Assembly: GCA_963921425.1 (NCBI GenBank)
Contig: OY992832.1
Span: 10,911,249-10,975,248 of the forward strand
Direction: 5' to 3'
DNA: 64,000 nt
Origin: Dryas octopetala
Lineage: Eukaryota > Streptophyta > Magnoliopsida > Rosales > Rosaceae
Shown: piece by piece, positions 38,601 through 52,016 of the stretch
How positions within the stretch are numbered: position 1 is the stretch's first letter
Layout: every line of letters begins with the position of its first letter
Notes under the pieces: generated by a model
Told to the model about the DNA's origin: nothing
Database searches by the model: none
What the model saw: the letters and a program-made list of their open reading frames with translations, nothing else
Made by a program: the position numbers and the translations under genes

Positions 38601-40765
38601 AGTTAGTTTAATTACCAAAACAAAAAGGATCCTTGGTCATACAGTTAAAGGTATGGAAAATTCACACAGGAGCTTATGCAAGTTAGTTTTTTCTTTAATA
38701 AGTTGTATAGATCTAAACTCCAACGTACTTACTGATGACAACAACCTGAGTTGGTTAACTAGAAACTTTCTGGTGGACCTTTTGTGTGCTGGGGGGAAGC
38801 GTGAAGTTAGTGTTTTCTTTAAAGGCTCTTTTACCTGAGAACGATTCTAAAAGCGGAGGATCCTTTAAAACTTAAATATGTGTAAACCAATGTTATGGAT
38901 GCAAGTGAAATGATGTAAGCCAAAATCCTTAAGATGCCCCATCCACACAAATCTACAAATTACTGCAACTCGCTTCCCAGTTTGCAGCAACTCATTTGCC
39001 ATTAACTCTCATTCTTCTTTTTTTTGGCCAGGTACTTTCATTCTTTTTTAACTATATACGATATGAATCCTTAGTGGCTCTTTCGTCCTTTTCACAGAAA
39101 TCCAAAGCCCTGATTATTTTTGTCGCTACCCTTTTCTTACCACATAAGCATGGATATATGGTGGTCTTTCATGCTGTCCTACATCATCCATTTCAATTTC
39201 AAACTAGATGTCCTATACGTATCAGCTGTTGATTGAACAAGGACCTACAGTGAGGTATCTAACAGAAGGATTTTGGTCCACAATTTGGATTAATATATTT
39301 TCTTTTAAATTGGTTTGGATGATCCTTGTTCCGTTGAAAAACAGCCAGTCTGTATCCACAAATTTCATGCATTTATATTTTTGTGTTGGTAATTTTGATA
39401 TTGTTAGAAAGCAATGTTTCTTTTTTTTTTTTGTTGGGAGGGGGGGGGGGGGGGGGAGGGGGGTGTCCATTTCAAGATAACCTCACGTTCTTTCTTTATC
39501 TTGCTAGAGTGCGGACAGGTGGAGATGTCTGGAAAATGATGCTGGTCTCCATAATTTTGAGTTGCATGCTTTCCGTGCTGCTTTTCAGATGGTATGCAAT
39601 AATTACACCTTAAAAGTTAGCAGGCAATTCCATTCCAATGTCCTAGCGCAACTTTTAGTTTATTCATTTTCTTTTCTTGTATTCATGTTCTTCTTACTCC
39701 ACATTTAAATTTTCTCTTATTCTGAATGCTGTACAGCCTTCCTATTTTAGGTATTTCTCATGTCGTAGCTTTTCTTTTCCCTTAAAAGTCCTGTCTTTTC
39801 TGAAGGTTCTCAATTTATATTATCCTGAAGTCATGATAAAAAGTCCATCAATTGGGCGTCAAGGGAAGGCTTTGCGTCGCCGACAGCTCAGGGTCTTTGT
39901 GGACTCCTCGCTGAATCATAAAGAAAGCACATGTTCATCCTTGTCTCATGTAAACACTAATATGAAAGAAAGTTTCTCTCACATACAACCCACTGAACTG
40001 GAAACAGGTAACAAATGATCACAATTGGAAAGGAGGTTTTTAAACTTTCTTATGCAACTGTTATGGTTGTGTTTCTGCTGCATCAAATTATCAAACTTTG
40101 GACTAAGTAGAGTGCAACAAATAACTATATAAACATATGCCACAGATGACAGTTTGGACTCGGTGTTAGAGAAAACAGTCATAAATAATGAAAGTTCTTC
40201 AGATGAGGCCACCAAATGTGAGGGGACCAAATTCAGTGGAAAATACCCACTTTTTCAGAAATATTGCCTATCTGGATTGTGCCGCCTTGGTCTTGAGCCC
40301 CTGAAGGATATGGATCTCCATGGAGTATGGAAGGAAGTTGAGCATTATGCTGTATGTTACTTTCATACCATATGTCTAGAAGTGCACTGATATTTTTGCT
40401 TCAAAAGAAACTTAGCTTTACTTTGTGTTGGAAGCTCATGCATATGCTCCACCGATGAATTTTTTTTAGGCATAACATCCCAAATGCATATCACCTATAC
40501 TGCCTGCACCATCCTGCTATTTGTAGTCTCCATTTTCTGTGTGTATGTAATCATGCCAATTAATTATGTACAGGAACTCATTGGGCCTTATTGGTCTCTT
40601 CGAGCTGCATTAGGGCCTCTTTTGGAAACTTTTCTTTTGCTTGATAGATTATTGTTCCTCCAAGAGCAAGGCAGGTCGATTGAAGTAGCCATGCTACCTA
40701 TTTTTAATCCTGCATTGTCCCCAAGGAATGTGGCCATTATTGCTAAAAAGTTGACACAAACGTGA
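35661..40765 (+). CDS. METTL25: METTL25-like SAM-dependent methyltransferase
   Basis: Twelve exons: 35661-35789, 35891-35986, 36090-36173, 36435-36509, 36707-36787, 37132-37271, 37841-38041, 38281-38455, 39508-39591, 39806-40007, 40146-40351, 40574-40765. They total 1665 nt (554 aa) with every phase matching. The SAM-binding motif I is IIDVGAGQGYLAQ (VGAGQG at 151-156, split by the exon 5/6 junction). LAGLHACGDLSVTML and VSVGCCYNLLSEEGF (~282-296) follow the METTL25/RRNAD1 pattern. The C-terminal ELIGPYWSLRAALGPLLET continues the family fold. The substrate is not established in plants. Exon 6 uses donor GT|GTATGG. The intron at 38456-39507 holds long poly-T and poly-G tracts. Confidence 0.9.
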
Positions 40766-43306
40766 CACTGTGGCATGAAATATGGTAAGTCATCAAGTCT
40801 TTCCTCTGTCCCATCTGCTCCCCTGCCCCTGCATCTGGAAGAGACAAAGAATATTGGTCAATAAAGGGTTTTTCTTTTATAAAGGCATTTAAAGACTAGG
40901 CAACTTTTCTTGCAGTTATTTTCTTTTTCTTTTTCTTTTGGTTTTTTGGAAACTTTGCCTGCAGGTTAAAACCTTCATATTTCATTGGCTTTCCCTGGTG
41001 ATTGAATTACTGTTCTGTCATCACCTTGTGCATTAACACAGTAGGTTACTGTTCTGTCATCACCTAGTGCTTGACCATATATGCAAAATTTTAAAAATAA
41101 ATAACAGCTAGTGTATTCAAATTGCTTGTTTGAACTCAAAGAGCATCTTTAAGAATTAAAGGTGTGCTTATCTCATTCATAAAAAATGCTATCTTAAGAG
41201 ATATATGGTCTAATTGGTGGGCATTTGATCGGTTTTTAATCACTTTGCTCTGGTTCATATCCAAAGTACCAATCACACTCCCATTGTTGGCTTTGTAGAA
41301 ACTTGTGGTACAAATTTGTTGATTGTAAAATGTAAAGGACTTTGGGAGGACTTGTTAACTGTTATATCCTTTAGCAATATAGGCATGCACCCACTGATTA
41401 TAGTCTCCAACAAGTCACTGGTCAGCATGCTGGAATGACAAAGACAGATTTGTTTTCATTCATTTTGTCACCTACCTATTTTGACCCATTCCCGAATGAT
41501 CAATACATTTCAAAAGATCCAGGGTACTAAGAAATTTAGAGTGAATATACCTTTTTGATTGAGAGAATTTGTTCTGTTTCATGAGAAGTTCTTGGGCGGG
41601 AGGGGTCGCACTAGAACCGTCCCATTCAAGACTTTTTCCATTTTTCTTTTATATGGCAACCCATTCATATAACATTTTATGAAGCTGACATTGTCAAGGA
41701 TGTGTTTAATCATTTGTATAATTCTTTGAAGAAATCTTGTTGGCAGGGTTCCAAGGACAATGAAGATTTGGAGATCTGTGGAAACGCAAGGTTCACACAT
41801 GCGTAGTTTTAATGGCATAAGCAAGCCTCAATTGATAGTGCTGCTATGGTAGCCACTGGGATGCTTCAGAGTGGAGACACGTATTTGTGTTTGACTGGTT
41901 TTTGTCGTTTTAAGAGTAGGACACTTAGTCCTTTTTCCTTCGACTGGATGGTCTCAACCCACAACACCCAAGTGAGTTTTCAGATAAGGCATACCTTTGT
42001 TACGAGAAAAACAAGAAACGTAGCCATCGCTTTAACTTAGTTCAAGTAGCTTGGAAAACACAATTGCTCTCGTGTGTTTGTCAATAGTAAATTTTTTATG
42101 CTGAACAAACTTTTTAGAACTGAAAGAGGGTTGGAGTCTTGGACATTGACTTGTGAATGATTTGGTGCCAAGGGATTGTAATACAATATGTTTTGGTGCC
42201 CAGCTAATTAAAACATCAATTCTAGTGTCTGCTTTCATCATTTTTGCTTTTGTAGATTGTTTTGTTGCTGTCCAGAGTTGAGCCACAGAAACCCTTTCTG
42301 CAAAGGCTCTATGCTATCTTTATTAGCCTTCCATTGCCCCTAATCTATCAACCCTCTTTATTGATCCAGTGTGCGAGTGTACTATTTACTTGCATGCTCC
42401 AAACTATTCATACAGTAGTAAGTGTCAGAATACTACTGTACATATCTACGTGCATATATAAATCCATGATAGTTAGTTTGGTTGAAGATTCAACCCTTTG
42501 TTTTGTTAGGCAACCAAACAAAGATGGAGATTCTAAGGTATACACATTTATGCTAAGATAACAAATAGAGATTGCAACTCATAGACCAATAAAAAGAAAA
42601 AAGGAATAGTCAAATCTGGAATGTGATGCCTAACATCCCGTTTTGATTGTAAGTACTGCGTCAACGATAATCTTGATTAACCTTTAATTATGTAGATTGT
42701 AGGAGTTAATTCCAGCATATCTTCCCAATTATTCGACCATTTTATTACGGCGCCAACAAATTAAAATTAAATATTTTCACTCTTATTAAAATCATTAACC
42801 ATGCAACCATGTTCCTTCCTTGAAACTTGAAAGCACATCAAAATTCTTTATCATCATTCATTCATGTCCTTATTCTGTCCCTATCTTATATTTTATTAGT
42901 ATATTTTTTTTTTATTATTATGTTTTAAAACAGATTCTTATTCTTTCATCTAAGGCCACCTTGAAAAGCCTATATCTATTAATGTAATCCAGCTTATGTA
43001 CAACTAATCTGTAAAATACCTCAATTACATAGTTTTGGGCAAAAAAAGAAAATAAAATAACAAAGAATGCCATCACAGTGGGCCCACCTATTTTGAGATT
43101 GGCAGGTTCAGGTGCAGCTGCCAAGTGCCAAGTGCCAAGTGCCAAGTCTCTTCTGTATCCACAATTTTAATGTAAAGAAGAGAGGACCAAAAACTACGAC
43201 TGAATTCCCCTAACCCCACCCCAATTATTAATGTACACATCAGCAGGTTGGCAGTGATTGGTTTGTCCATGTCACCATGACACGTATGCAAATTCCCTCT
43301 ATTCCT

Positions 43307-43310
<4 letters not shown>
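40766..43310. other. Spacer between METTL25-like and NAC1
   Basis: The left part is likely methyltransferase 3' UTR. The phrase ttactgttctgtcatcacc occurs twice about 40 bp apart (~41008 and ~41046). Near 43118-43146 the heptamer gccaagt is repeated four times. Open frames at 41579-42561 are short and match nothing I know. Confidence 0.5.

Positions 43311-43347
<37 letters not shown>
43311..43347. repeat. (CT)n microsatellite in the NAC1 promoter/leader
   Basis: About 18 CT units lie roughly 230 bp upstream of the NAC1 start codon. CT tracts of this kind are common in plant 5' UTRs. Confidence 0.9.
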
Positions 43348-43349
<2 letters not shown>

Positions 43350-43573
43350 CCTGTGTAACTTGTAATCTGTTCAAACCCTGCTTCTAGTTTTACACGGAAA
43401 TACCAGTTGACTTACTACCCCCTTAATTTGTTTTTCCCTCTTATTTGTTTATATAAATACCCCCTAGCCACTTTCCTTCCTTGTTTGAGAACTGAGATCT
43501 CTCAGAAACAAAACATTAACCAGCTACTAGCTCCTTAATTATACATCCCAATTGTCCTCTCTCTCCCTCCAAG

Positions 43574-46500
43574 ATGAGCAACATAAGCATGGTGGAGGCA
43601 AAGCTGCCACCAGGGTTTAGGTTCCATCCAAGAGATGAAGAGCTGGTGTGTGATTATTTGATGAAGAAGGTGTCTCACTCTGACTCCACACTTATGATTG
43701 AAGTTGATCTCAACAAGTGTGAACCTTGGGACATTCCTGGTCAGTAATTTCACTCTTTATATGATTTCTTTTGCATCAAGTTAATCATATACGTGCATAG
43801 CATATATAGTGATGCTTGAATATCATTGACATATAGCTAGCTAGAGATCGATCATCTCAATATTGTGATATATACCATTCTATTAAAAGCCTTCTATATA
43901 AAACATATTTGCATTCCAATATGCATATTAGCCCCTTCGTGTCATTGTGTTATGCTTTTTAATCATTTGTGAATTAAGTTTGCAATATATGGTTCTTGTC
44001 TTCTTGAAAATACACACAAACACACATCTTAACTGTTCTTCTCTGGCTGTGGATGAGGTGATAGCAACTGGACCGGCTATAATTACACACCATTAACAGT
44101 GGTGTGCTTGGAGCTGCCTTGCTCCATTTTCGTAATCGATATATAAAACAAAAAAGACGATTATAAGGGTGAACATCACAACTTGTGTTTAGTCAATATA
44201 AACAAAAATGGTTGAAACTTTCAGAAATATGATATAGTTTTTAAGGGAGTCCAGTTTGTTTGGGTTGTCATCGCTCCTCCACCAATTCACATACAGTGGA
44301 CCAGTTATATATAATGTGTGACCAATGGAAAAGTGATGGTCCTTATATGTAAGCATGTTCACGCAATTATTAATTGTACACAAATTAAGTTGTTCACGTT
44401 TTCATCAGAAAAAATGGACAACTTGTTGATGCACTAGTCTATATACTATTTTGATAGGTTTCATATTAATTCGGAAGTATTTTAGAATATACCATTTACT
44501 AATAAGTAGAATAATATTCAAGTTGTTTGACGGATTCCCGGCATTAATTTCTATTTTCGCTTAGTTCTAATTGACTTTTAGCATTCCTTTTTCCTTTAAG
44601 TTTTGCTGGATTAAATAACTGCCACCTTTAGGTTTTGATTTTATATAAAGAGCCATAAGTCATAGGTTCATATATAGTTCATGCTTTGTAATTAAGGTAT
44701 ATATTCTCTCTCCAAATGCTTACTAAAAGTAACTAAACTAATTAGACATAACACAAATGGATTTGAATGTGTTGACTGTTGATGATAGTTAAGTTTATGT
44801 ACTAAAGTATCACTCTTTTGTAGGATCTTCTTTTAGGTTGCAATCTCATATATATAGTAAATATCGTAATAAACTAGTCTCTAATTATGACAATAATTTG
44901 ATCTTCTATCACTACTATAGTACTTCAACTAGCGTATTCTGTAGAGTTGACTCCTATATATACATTAGGAATAGATTGAAAACTGTGAGAGAGTTGATTT
45001 TTTGGCTTTGAATTTATAATTATTTGCCACCTAACAAAAATTTAACTTGTCAGTCGTTCATATATAGGTAAGAAATTTGAATCATACTTAATAGATGTAT
45101 GGTTTATTATATTGTTTACACTGATCAATAATTGTCAGCCACACGTGCCTATGCGCATTTTTAATCTATATATATACATTCACATGTTATATATGTAACA
45201 GTTTTTCTTTCTATTTTTTTCCACCAAAGTATTCTTTTTTCTTATCACTTTGTGGGGGTCCTTGTATACTGTATGGGAGAGAATTATGGAAGCTAAATGG
45301 CCCCTACCACCATGTTTGATCAGGTGGAGAGAAAGCTACACAACAAGATGCTTTGAATCGTCCGGAAGCTCCAAAATATCTAAAGTAGTGAAGTTCATTC
45401 CCATTGGTCCTTTCTTAGTTTAATTTCCAATATAATACAAAAACTTCTTCTTCAATACTTTCTAAAGAAATAGACGTTTTTGGGTATACTCTCAACCAAA
45501 AGTTGTGACAGTGATTGTGATAACAAGCAAACCTCAAAGTCTGGTTAGCACCCCTTTGTGGCCACACGCGTGTATACAATCAGGTTGGAAGGAATTAAGC
45601 TTTCATATTCATCCTCACCCAAACCATTTAAGGCTTAGGCTTGTCACCATCAATATTCCCTAATCATATCTCCTTGATTTTTCAAACCAATCTTCTTCTT
45701 CAAACTTCTATGCTTTTTATCTAATCAAGAGCATACTAGCTGACAGAAATTTTCAGCTTTAGGCTTTAGCTAGCTAGAGGTTTGCTTTATGACAGGTGTC
45801 CACGCACATCAATCAAACGATGTACGTAGAATTGATCTATAATGAGACTTACACATAGGAGTAAGTGATAATTGTTCGCACATGTACGTATATGTCAATT
45901 GTTACTGTGCGTGGAAATTATATTCCACTTACACATAGGAGTAAGTGAACGACTAACAATCGTCCACTCACAAATCTCCAATTGTCTCATTTTTTTGACA
46001 TATTTCAATTTCATATATTCATAAAAAAATGGACAGAAAAGTACAATTACTTAATTTACTTTATGCATATTCATGATCATGCCACAGTTAAAGCAAATGA
46101 ACCTTTTTCAAAAATATATATATAAAAAGAAAAAAAAAACTTGTGTGACTTGGGCATTCTTGGCAGCTTACAACAATTTATGTTGAATAATTTGCCTTTA
46201 AGACTTAGATATTGACCCCTCAACTACATAATAGTTGGATATAGTTCAGCTATTTTAGCCATGGATATGATGATGAGTCATCACCAAAGCTTTTTTGTCG
46301 CCATGTGCTGGCTAGCTATCAAGAAGTCTTCGCTTGATATCACTGCATATATATAAAGTTGGGCATATTTAATTCTGACACAATCAGATTCGATCTGAAA
46401 ATTAATTACCAAGTATACGAAAATATACATATTTTTATATAATTCGTAAATTCATTAATGCATGGCAAGGAAAAAGTCAGTGTAGGCTTGTAACTCACAA

Positions 46501-48625
46501 GGTGACCTTGTAACCAATTTTCTTCTTACTGTTTCAATCAGAGCACTATTGAATTGTTGACCAAAAGAGAATTATTGAGTTAATGTCTAGCTCCACTCTC
46601 ATGCATGTTATTAGTTAATTTACTTATCCTCAATGTCGATCATAAAGTATATGAAATGATGAGACACTTTCATAGAAGGGTGGAACTTCATCGAACAATT
46701 TAATGAAGAAATTAAAACATCTAATTCAAAATTATGATTGATATTAAGTGAAAAGACACAAAATATTATATATTATAAGATAAAATTTTACATTCCAATG
46801 TAAAATAAGCTTGACAGCTTATGATGACACTTCCCATTTGCTGCAAGTAGTACATGCATGGATACATACATACATACATATATATCTACATGCATGCATC
46901 CATAGATGCATAACTACATGTATGAATGCATATTTATGAAAATGGGTGATGGCAGAAAGTGCATGTGTGGGAGGGAAGGAATGGTATTTCTACAGTCATC
47001 GTGATCGTAAGTATGCAACTGGGCTTCGAACAAACCGTGCAACTGCAACTGGGTACTGGAAGGCCACAGGAAAGGACAGGCCAATCCTTTGCAAGGGTAC
47101 CCTTGTGGGCATGCGAAAGACCTTGGTCTTCTACCAAGGTAGGGCTCCCAAAGGAAGAAAGTCCGATTGGGTCATGCATGAATTTCGGCTCGAAGATCCC
47201 CTTGGTCCTCCTAATATCTCTTCTCTCAAGGTACATCCATTTGCACAAGTCATTTTTTTTTCCTCAGTTTTTAACAAGCTAGGAATGCTTTATTTTCACA
47301 TACTGTGAAATTGATGCATGCGTGAATTAACGGTTAATGGTAAAAATTATTATAAACATACGTATGCTGGTATGCATATATCAACTTCAACATAATAAGT
47401 CGACTAATGTACGACTATATTTTATCGGTTTGATATTGATTCTCTGCTTATAGTACTTCTGATATTGATCTTGTGTTTATATTTGAAATTACATTATTTT
47501 ATCGTTTAAAAATTAGGCAATTTGGGTTTAATTTTCTTTGGTAATATATATGCTGATCGAGAATTTTAAATGGATAATGGGGTGGCAACTGGCAAGTAAG
47601 TTTTCCATTATTTATAAGAAGAACTTTGACTTTCTGAAAATATGTTTCCTGCATATATACAGCCAAAGCCATATTTGTCCACTTGTCATGGCTAAAATTT
47701 GCAAATTTTATCATGATGGTATAGTAGCTGACCTAAGCAAGATCATTCTTAATATTATATGTAAACATCTGAGGAAAGTCTATGTATATTTGTTTGTCAT
47801 CAGCTGTAATGCATTATATATAACTTAATTCAATATCTTATTTTATGTTCAACTTTGCTGAGATATATTTAGAGTCCAAAGCCTATGCCTAAGCACATGA
47901 AATTAATTAAGGGTGGCCAAGACCCTAGTTCTAAATTTCTAATCTATGAATTAATTGTATTAGCTAGTGGTGGCTAGTAGCTAATGGTTAATTAATATTT
48001 ATATATATGTGTCATGCATATGTCATCTATTTCCGTTTTCATTAATCTTTTTTAAATTCTTCTCATCATATAGACATTAGCAAACATAATCCTTAATTCT
48101 TCTTTTATTGGCATGTATGTACAGGAAGATTGGGTTTTGTGTAGAGTGTTTTACAAAAACAGAGAAATTGCTGCCAAACTCAGCATGGGAAGCTGTTTTG
48201 ATGACACAAGCTCTTCATCTCTTCCTGCATTGATGGACTCTTACATCAGTTTTGATGGCCAGACTCAGACCCATGTAGATAATCAGCATCATCATGAGTT
48301 TGAGCAAGTGCCCTGCTTCTCCATTTTCTCCCCAAACCAAACCAACCCAATTTTCACACACATTGACATCACTCAACATGTGGAACCAAACATACCCACC
48401 AAGAATAACCCAACCACATTTGAAGGGTTGCCAAATGTGACCACTTTTCTTGACCCTTTTTCATGTGACAAAAAGGTGCTCAAGGCTGTTTTGAGCCACC
48501 TTACCAAGATGGAAACCTACCCTAATACTTCCAAAGGCTTCTCACCAAGCTTAGGAGAAGGAACTACTTCAGAAAATTACCCATCTCACCAAGTGGGTAT
48601 GCCCAACATTTGGAGTCACTACTGA
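43574..48625 (+). CDS. NAC1: NAC transcription factor, NAC1 (NAC21/22) orthologue
   Basis: Three exons, 43574-43739, 46956-47230 and 48125-48625, total 942 nt (313 aa). The NAC DNA-binding domain covers about residues 10-160: [76 protein letters not shown] and EDWVLCRVF. The opening [11 protein letters not shown] and the tail ([24 protein letters not shown]) match Arabidopsis NAC1 (AT1G56010), an auxin-pathway factor promoting lateral roots. The C-terminal half is the presumed activation region. The mRNA carries a miR164 site. Intron 1 is unusually long (3.2 kb). Confidence 0.95.
45847..45948. repeat. Direct repeat of a small hairpin in NAC1 intron 1
   Basis: The 22-bp phrase acttacacataggagtaagt + ga occurs twice, 80 bp apart, each able to fold on itself (acttac/gtaagt). 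The remainder of intron 1 is AT-rich with many purine-pyrimidine tetranucleotides (acat/atgc) near 46850-46930 and no other recognised feature. Confidence 0.7.
48303..48323 (+). promoter_or_regulatory. miR164 target site in NAC1 exon 3
   Basis: The 21-nt site begins agcaagtgccctg and ends cttctcca. Against the conserved miR164 (tggagaagcagggcacgtgc + a) I count two mismatches, at miRNA positions 17 and 21, with positions 1-16 paired, including the cleavage position 10/11. It encodes EQVPCFS, the same place as the known NAC1 site, so the transcript is expected to be cut by miR164. Confidence 0.95.
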
Positions 48626-51035
48626 TTTTCTGTATGTAGATTCAAAAAAAAAAAAAAAAACGATATGTGATTGTTTGTAAAGAAGTTAATTAAGTTAGAA
48701 ATATATATGCGTTCAATTTCTACATGTTAATTAGTAATTTGAACATGGTGAAGTATTGTTTTTTTTGTTTTGTTTTTTATTTTTATTTAGGGAAATGGGA
48801 GGAGAATAATTGGATTCTTCTTGAGAATGTAAGGAAATAGAGATAAATGTTTTATCACTAGAACTAAAAGTCACACGGTTATGTAATGCATTTGACTGCT
48901 AATTGTAGTTTCTAATATTCATGGGTAAATATTCCCTCGAAGGTTAGATAAAAGCATGGGAGGATTACGAATTTTTTCAAGGGTTACTTATTAATAACAA
49001 TGTAATTAAATTAGATATAGGTTATGTTGTATTGAATTTAATAATCTTAGAGTTAATATATTTACTCACCAAATATTGTGTCAATATCTAAGTTATTATA
49101 TCTTACCTTCTTACTAGTTATAAATAAATGAATGTCAAATTGAGTCTTGATCGTCACATTATTGGATTAACAGAATTGATAAATAAATTTGGCAAATGTA
49201 ACACTACTCTTCTGTATTATGCAACCCAAAAATGAAAAAACTGAAAACTACTGCAATGCGTAGGAAAGTTGGGCCTAGGTCTTCCTAATTTGTTTTCAAT
49301 GTCTTGTTTTTTTTTTATTCATATCATCATATACATATATAAATCCTTTGTACTTTTGAATAATCAACATGGCTGTCTTAATTAGTCGGTGGTGATGGTA
49401 CCTAGTGATTATTATTTGCAGGTTCCATCCTACTCGATGACAAATAAGTTATTAATAAACTAAAAAGAAAAGGACAAAGAAGTTATTAATAAACTAAAAT
49501 GAAAAAGACAAAATAGTTACTAATATTTTAAAAGCTCCATTGACTTTATGTACTAAATTATAATATTTTTTCATTTCAACTACTAAAATATTTATGTCAT
49601 TTCACTTTAAGTACTAAATTTCAGTTTAGATACCAACTTTAAAAAAACATGGTTATATCGAACTATGACTGTCTAATAGTCATAACTTTTTTATTAATTT
49701 ATTGTTTTTTCAATATTTGCAAGGCTTAAACTTTAATATTTAGTTTTTGGGTTATAGGACTTCATCCTCCAAACCTAAATCAAAAGTATGAAATCCTTAA
49801 AAATTTTGATTTTTTATAAATTTTAAATAGTCATAACTGTGACTGTTCGACAATTACAACTGTAACTGTTCTACAGTCACAACTATATAACAAACTGATT
49901 TGTGACCTAATTCAAAATGTTTTACTCTAGGTTAGTACCTAAACTAAAAAAAATTAGTATCTTGCTACTTTATTAAAAAATTATTGATATTTGATATTTA
50001 ATCCTAATTTTGTATATCTTAAAAAATTATTTATACTTTCTCACACAAACAGAAGATTGTTTATATTTTGATATCATTAAAATTGAAATTTTGGAATATG
50101 ATGAAGTGACACTTGGAACATTTTCCTTTACCTTTAATTTTTTTTTTTGTTCTTTGTTCTTTTTTCTATTTTTTATTTTTATTTTTGAAGGAAAATAAAT
50201 CTCCACGTGGCTAGAGGATAAATTGACAAACATAACACAACAACCAAAGGATTCTTCTGTCTTATTTATAGATTTTGTTACCGTCTCTTTCCCTCTATAA
50301 AACTACTAAGGAAGTGAGAGCGAAAACACAATCCTTGTGAGCTCAGCACAAGGATTCGCTGACAAAATTTCAATTCCTAAGGCAGCATTTGATTCTTCTA
50401 TTGGAGAGAAATTAAAATATGCCTATCAGTGAGAATCCAAATAAACTTGCCAAAAATAAAAAATAAAAAAAACTAGATAAGCTCCATTAATTTAGGGAGC
50501 ATGGATATATTTAGTTCGGTACTCTGATAGATACGTACCGATTTTTTTTTTAAAAAAAAAATATAAGGAAGGGGGATTTGAATTTGGGACACTCTCAACA
50601 GTGCAGAGAAAAATACTTTTAACAAACAGTTAGTTGGTAAATACCGTAAATGCCAAATTTAAAATAAGAGTGCAAAGTGTAAAATTAGAGAAAATAGTTA
50701 GAAAAAATAAGTGGGATAATGAAAGCATTAAGGGTATTATTGGGATTTTCTGGAATAGATTAAGTTTTTTTTTTTTTTTTTTTTCAGTCATGGAATAGAT
50801 TAAGTTTTAAACAATGAATTAAATTTCAGATTTCGAGGGTTCAAAAATATAAAATTTTGAAAAAAATTTCGATTTCGTTAAAAGTTTTAACAAAATTTTG
50901 ATAATTTTGTTTTGGTAATATTTTGAAACCTCAAAAAAATGGAAATTTTTTAAAAAATTTAAGTAAATTTTTGAAATTTAATTCCATGGTTTTAAATACA
51001 AAAAGAAAATTACTGTATTACAAAAAATGTTTACA
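48626..51035. other. AT-rich spacer downstream of NAC1
   Basis: 49500-49990 contains repeated words (tactaaat, gtcataac, acagtcacaact) like a decayed MITE with no clear ends. Poly-T and poly-A tracts lie at ~50139 and ~50766. No gene. Confidence 0.5.
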
Positions 51036-51044
51036 TAAAATAAA

Positions 51045-51411
51045 AGGTTAAATACAAAAATAGTGCATGAACTTTACAGTGAATCTTAATTTAGTCCACT
51101 AACTATAAAAAGTATCAATTTATTCCACGAACTTTTCAAGTTGTACCAAAGAAGTACAAACGTTAACTTTTATCGAAAAATTTAACGAAAATTGGTCATG
51201 TGCACAACAAGTGATCACATTTTTAGGGGCATTTCAGTCCGTTCATCACATTTTTATGTGACTGATTCCGTTAATTTTTGGATGAAAGTTAACGTTTGTA
51301 TTGCTTTGGAACGACTTAAAAAATTTGTGGACCAAATTAATATTTTTTTATAGTTAGTGGACCAAATTAAAAATTAATATAAATTTCATGGACCATTTTT
51401 GTATTTATCCC
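51045..51411. mobile_element. Mutator-type MITE, 367 bp
   Basis: A 9-bp target-site duplication TAAAATAAA flanks it (51036-51044 and 51412-51420). The arms start aggttaaatacaaaaatag and gggataaatacaaaaatgg and pair over about 150 bp, almost to the centre. No coding capacity. Confidence 0.85.
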
Positions 51412-51420
51412 TAAAATAAA

Positions 51421-52016
51421 AAAAGTTTGGGAACATTGCAATTTGCAACGACAAGAAAACAAAGCCCGTGAAGAATGAAGGTCCACCACCATCATTGATC
51501 AGGCCTCGTATCCTCAAAATTGAAGACTTGGTGACAGGCTTCACAATTAGAGTTCTTGTGTTGGTTAAAGAAAGAGTGCATGCTTTGCATGACCATTTTA
51601 ATATTTTATTGTATGCGCATTCAATTCATTCACAGTCCCAAAGTTATGTATGCATTCTTCTTACAAGTCATTTGTGCAGGTCTGGCCTGTGAATCAGTGA
51701 TATATGCATTAACTGCACAAATCTATAGTATTATGCATGGACCAATTAATGTACTTACCCACCAAATTCAATCCCATTAACCCCTCCCTCTTCCAACTAA
51801 ATAAACAAACAAATGATGAATAAATGCAAAAGATAGAAGAAGAAGTTGATCAGAGAATATTACAGGCAACATCAAATTGAATCCATGCCAAAACATTACA
51901 ATTAAAGTTTGCACACACAGTAATTCTTTAATGTTCTTGTTTAGGACAGCTAGTTGGGATAGGCTACAATATTTAACAGCACATAAATTACAACATCAAC
52001 AGAGGATTAATTGATT
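51421..52016. other. Spacer and 3' flank of PSBR
   Basis: No gene. The right part (about 51800-52016) is probably PSBR 3' UTR on the minus strand. Confidence 0.5.

Noticed and set aside
41579-42561. Three short ORFs between METTL25-like and NAC1
   Set aside because: No family resemblance, no consistent splice joins to the upstream gene, and low-complexity composition.
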